Of a stretch of DNA of 6,662 nucleotides, positions 5,816 to 6,662 are shown in pieces. The notes below the pieces were generated by a model. It did no database searches. It saw nothing but the letters and a program-made list of their open reading frames with translations, and was not told where the DNA came from. Position 1 is the stretch's first letter. Each line of letters opens with the position of its first letter. The stretch covers positions 1-6,662 of the forward strand of contig CALPVM020000139.1 in assembly GCA_943327015.2 (NCBI GenBank), read 5' to 3'. The stretch is from Akkermansia muciniphila (lineage in GTDB: Bacteria > Pseudomonadota > Gammaproteobacteria > Burkholderiales > Burkholderiaceae_C). A program made the translations under genes and the position numbers.

Positions 5816-6401
5816 TAGCTTTGACGATTTTTGTGCTTTGGGGGGCTGTGGTGGAGTAAAAGTGGTCAATAACCTTGCCATTGCGGTCGATCAGGTACTT
5901 GTGAAAATTCCAACGCGGTTCCTGATCAACGGCCTTTTCAAGAGCCTTATAAAATTCGTTTTTGCCCGTGCCAGACACCACGGTTTTGGCAAACATCGGA
6001 AATTTGACACCGTAGGTGTTAAAGCAAAAATCGGCTATTTGTTTGGAGTTACCGGGTTCTTGTTTGCCAAAGTCATTAGACGGAAAACCGAGCACGACCA
6101 AGCCTTGACTTTGGTATTTGGCATACAGAGCCTCCAGACCTTCGTATTGGCTGGTAAAGCCGCAGTGGCTGGCTGTGTTAACCACGAGTATGACTTTGCC
6201 TGCATACTGGCAAAGGTTTTGCGGTGTTTCGTCTTGCAGGCGAGGAAACTGGTGTTGTAGCAATGCTGGGCAGGTTTGAGCCGGTGTTGTAATGCTTGCT
6301 TTGGTGCCAACGGGTGTAGTTTGCGCACTGGCAATAGCGGGCAAAATAGCCAAGCCCAATGTCACAATGCTGCAGGCAAATGGTGTTAACAGGTTTTTCA
6401 T
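5796..6401 (-). CDS. Exported glutathione peroxidase-family thiol peroxidase
   Basis: Protein of 201 residues. Residues 1-26 form a Sec signal peptide with likely cleavage after A-S-A26, so it acts in the periplasm. The glutathione peroxidase fold follows: N-T-A-S-H-C80-G-F-T, with Cys80 as peroxidatic Cys rather than selenocysteine; G-F-P-S-N-D-F-G-K-Q114-E-P-G; and R-W164-N165-F-H-K-Y-L-I-D. Cys80, Gln114, Trp164 and Asn165 make up the catalytic tetrad. Cys126 sits where thioredoxin-type enzymes carry the resolving Cys, so thioredoxin-like reductants are more likely than glutathione. Two further Cys (44 and 64) lie in the segment before the usual domain core. Substrates would be organic or lipid hydroperoxides and H2O2. 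It is the first gene of the - strand run, divergent from the DUF218 gene, with 42 nt before the PsiF-like gene. No strong Shine-Dalgarno is seen at the ATG. Confidence 0.93.
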   Translation of the reverse strand: MKNLLTPFACSIVTLGLAILPAIASAQTTPVGTKASITTPAQTCPALLQHQFPRLQDETPQNLCQYAGKVILVVNTASHCGFTSQYEGLEALYAKYQSQGLVVLGFPSNDFGKQEPGNSKQIADFCFNTYGVKFPMFAKTVVSGTGKNEFYKALEKAVDQEPRWNFHKYLIDRNGKVIDHFYSTTAPQSTKIVKAIEKALK

Positions 6402-6454
6402 TGGAATGCGTAGTGTTTGTATGGTCTCATATTAGCTGAAAGTTAATTGCTGAA
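6402..6454. promoter_or_regulatory. Divergent intergenic region between peroxidase and DUF218 genes
   Basis: These 53 bp must hold the start signals of both divergent genes or adjoin them. For the - strand, TAATAT (6434-6429) could be a -10, giving a roughly 20-nt leader to the peroxidase ATG, but no good -35 sits at the right distance. No convincing + strand promoter is visible; only a weak GAAAG (6438-6442) precedes the ATG at 6455. Confidence 0.3.
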
Positions 6455-6662
6455 ATGTTTATAGCATCCAAAATACTGGCTTTAATCACCCAACCCTTGG
6501 CTTGGGTGATTGTGTTGTTGATGATGGTTGTGTGCTTGCCAGCACAAAAAGTGTATTTGTTCAAACGCCTGGTGGCTGTAGCACTGGCAGTGATTTTGCT
6601 TATGGGCTGGGAGCCGCTGCCAGACGTTCTAATACGCCATTTGGAGGGGCAGCACCCCGAAA
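6455..6662 (+). CDS. DUF218 family (YdcF/ElyC-like) membrane protein, N-terminus, truncated by window edge
   Basis: The open frame starts at ATG 6455 and runs off the right edge after 69 codons with no stop. It begins MFIASKILALITQPLAWVIV and has two hydrophobic segments (about 5-29 and 38-51) separated by Q-K-V-Y-L-F-K-R, then P-L-P-D-V-L-I-R-H-L-E-G-Q-H-P. This pattern, two short membrane helices followed by a P-x-x-D-x-L-x-x-x-L-E motif, is typical of the N-terminus of ElyC/YdcF DUF218 proteins. ElyC affects peptidoglycan and lipid-carrier metabolism in E. coli. The catalytic-like DUF218 domain itself would lie beyond the window, so the assignment rests on the N-terminus only. Confidence 0.75.
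   Translation, partial: MFIASKILALITQPLAWVIVLLMMVVCLPAQKVYLFKRLVAVALAVILLMGWEPLPDVLIRHLEGQHPE
6484..6511. repeat. Perfect 10-bp inverted repeat inside the start of the DUF218 gene
   Basis: AATCACCCAA (6484-6493) and TTGGGTGATT (6502-6511) are perfect inverted copies around an 8-nt loop, covering roughly codons 10 to 19. There is no T run on either strand, so it is not an intrinsic terminator. It could fold as an mRNA hairpin soon after the start codon, act as a DNA-binding site, or be a by-product of the encoded residues. Confidence 0.5.

Noticed and set aside
5838..6260. 140-codon + strand frame opposite the glutathione peroxidase
   Set aside because: Antisense shadow of a clear peroxidase with no motif of its own.
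1..6662. CRISPR array, insertion sequence, integrase or attachment site next to the tRNA gene
   Set aside because: No repeat-spacer pattern, transposase or integrase motif is seen, and no copy of the tRNA 3' end was noticed elsewhere in the window.

Overview
The window looks like chromosomal DNA from a betaproteobacterium, most likely of the order Burkholderiales. The basis is the aspartokinase sequence, which reads like Comamonadaceae LysC from memory, its placement directly before a tRNA-Ser(GCU) gene, and base composition that is close to balanced by eye. No mobile element, phage gene or CRISPR array is visible. No gap between genes exceeds about 150 bases, so no long empty stretch needs explaining.

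Layout. On the + strand, the 3' part of lysC (aspartokinase, cut by the left edge) is followed by a tRNA-Ser(GCU) gene with its own promoter. A bidirectional terminator comes next. Seven genes then run on the - strand and point back at that terminator. In transcription order they are: an exported glutathione peroxidase, a small exported PsiF-repeat protein, a YbhP-like endonuclease/exonuclease/phosphatase-fold protein, a ClsB-like cardiolipin synthase, a GTP cyclohydrolase I (folE), a stand-alone BLUF blue-light sensor, and a short catalase-family heme protein. Spacings are 42, 12, 11, 47, 4 and 1 nt. At the right edge, a + strand gene begins divergently from the peroxidase. It is the N-terminus of a DUF218 (YdcF/ElyC-like) envelope protein, cut by the window end.

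How the genes may work together (inference). The run looks like an envelope and photo-oxidative stress island. YbhP-ClsB is a recognised pair from the enterobacterial ybhP-clsB-ybhN operon and acts at the membrane phospholipid level. The exported peroxidase and the catalase-family protein would handle peroxides. The folE-BLUF-catalase sub-operon has its own candidate promoter, with a perfect inverted repeat over the -35 element, and joins a flavin light sensor to a peroxide-handling heme protein through a TAA-C-ATG junction. FolE supplies pterin/folate precursors and occurs in light-induced gene sets of other proteobacteria. The most interesting object in the window is therefore the folE-BLUF-catalase cassette: a possible blue-light-linked oxidative defence unit without the usual photolyase inside the window.

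Limits. Identities rest on reading motifs from the translated sequence and were not confirmed by any search. Promoter and operator calls are by eye.
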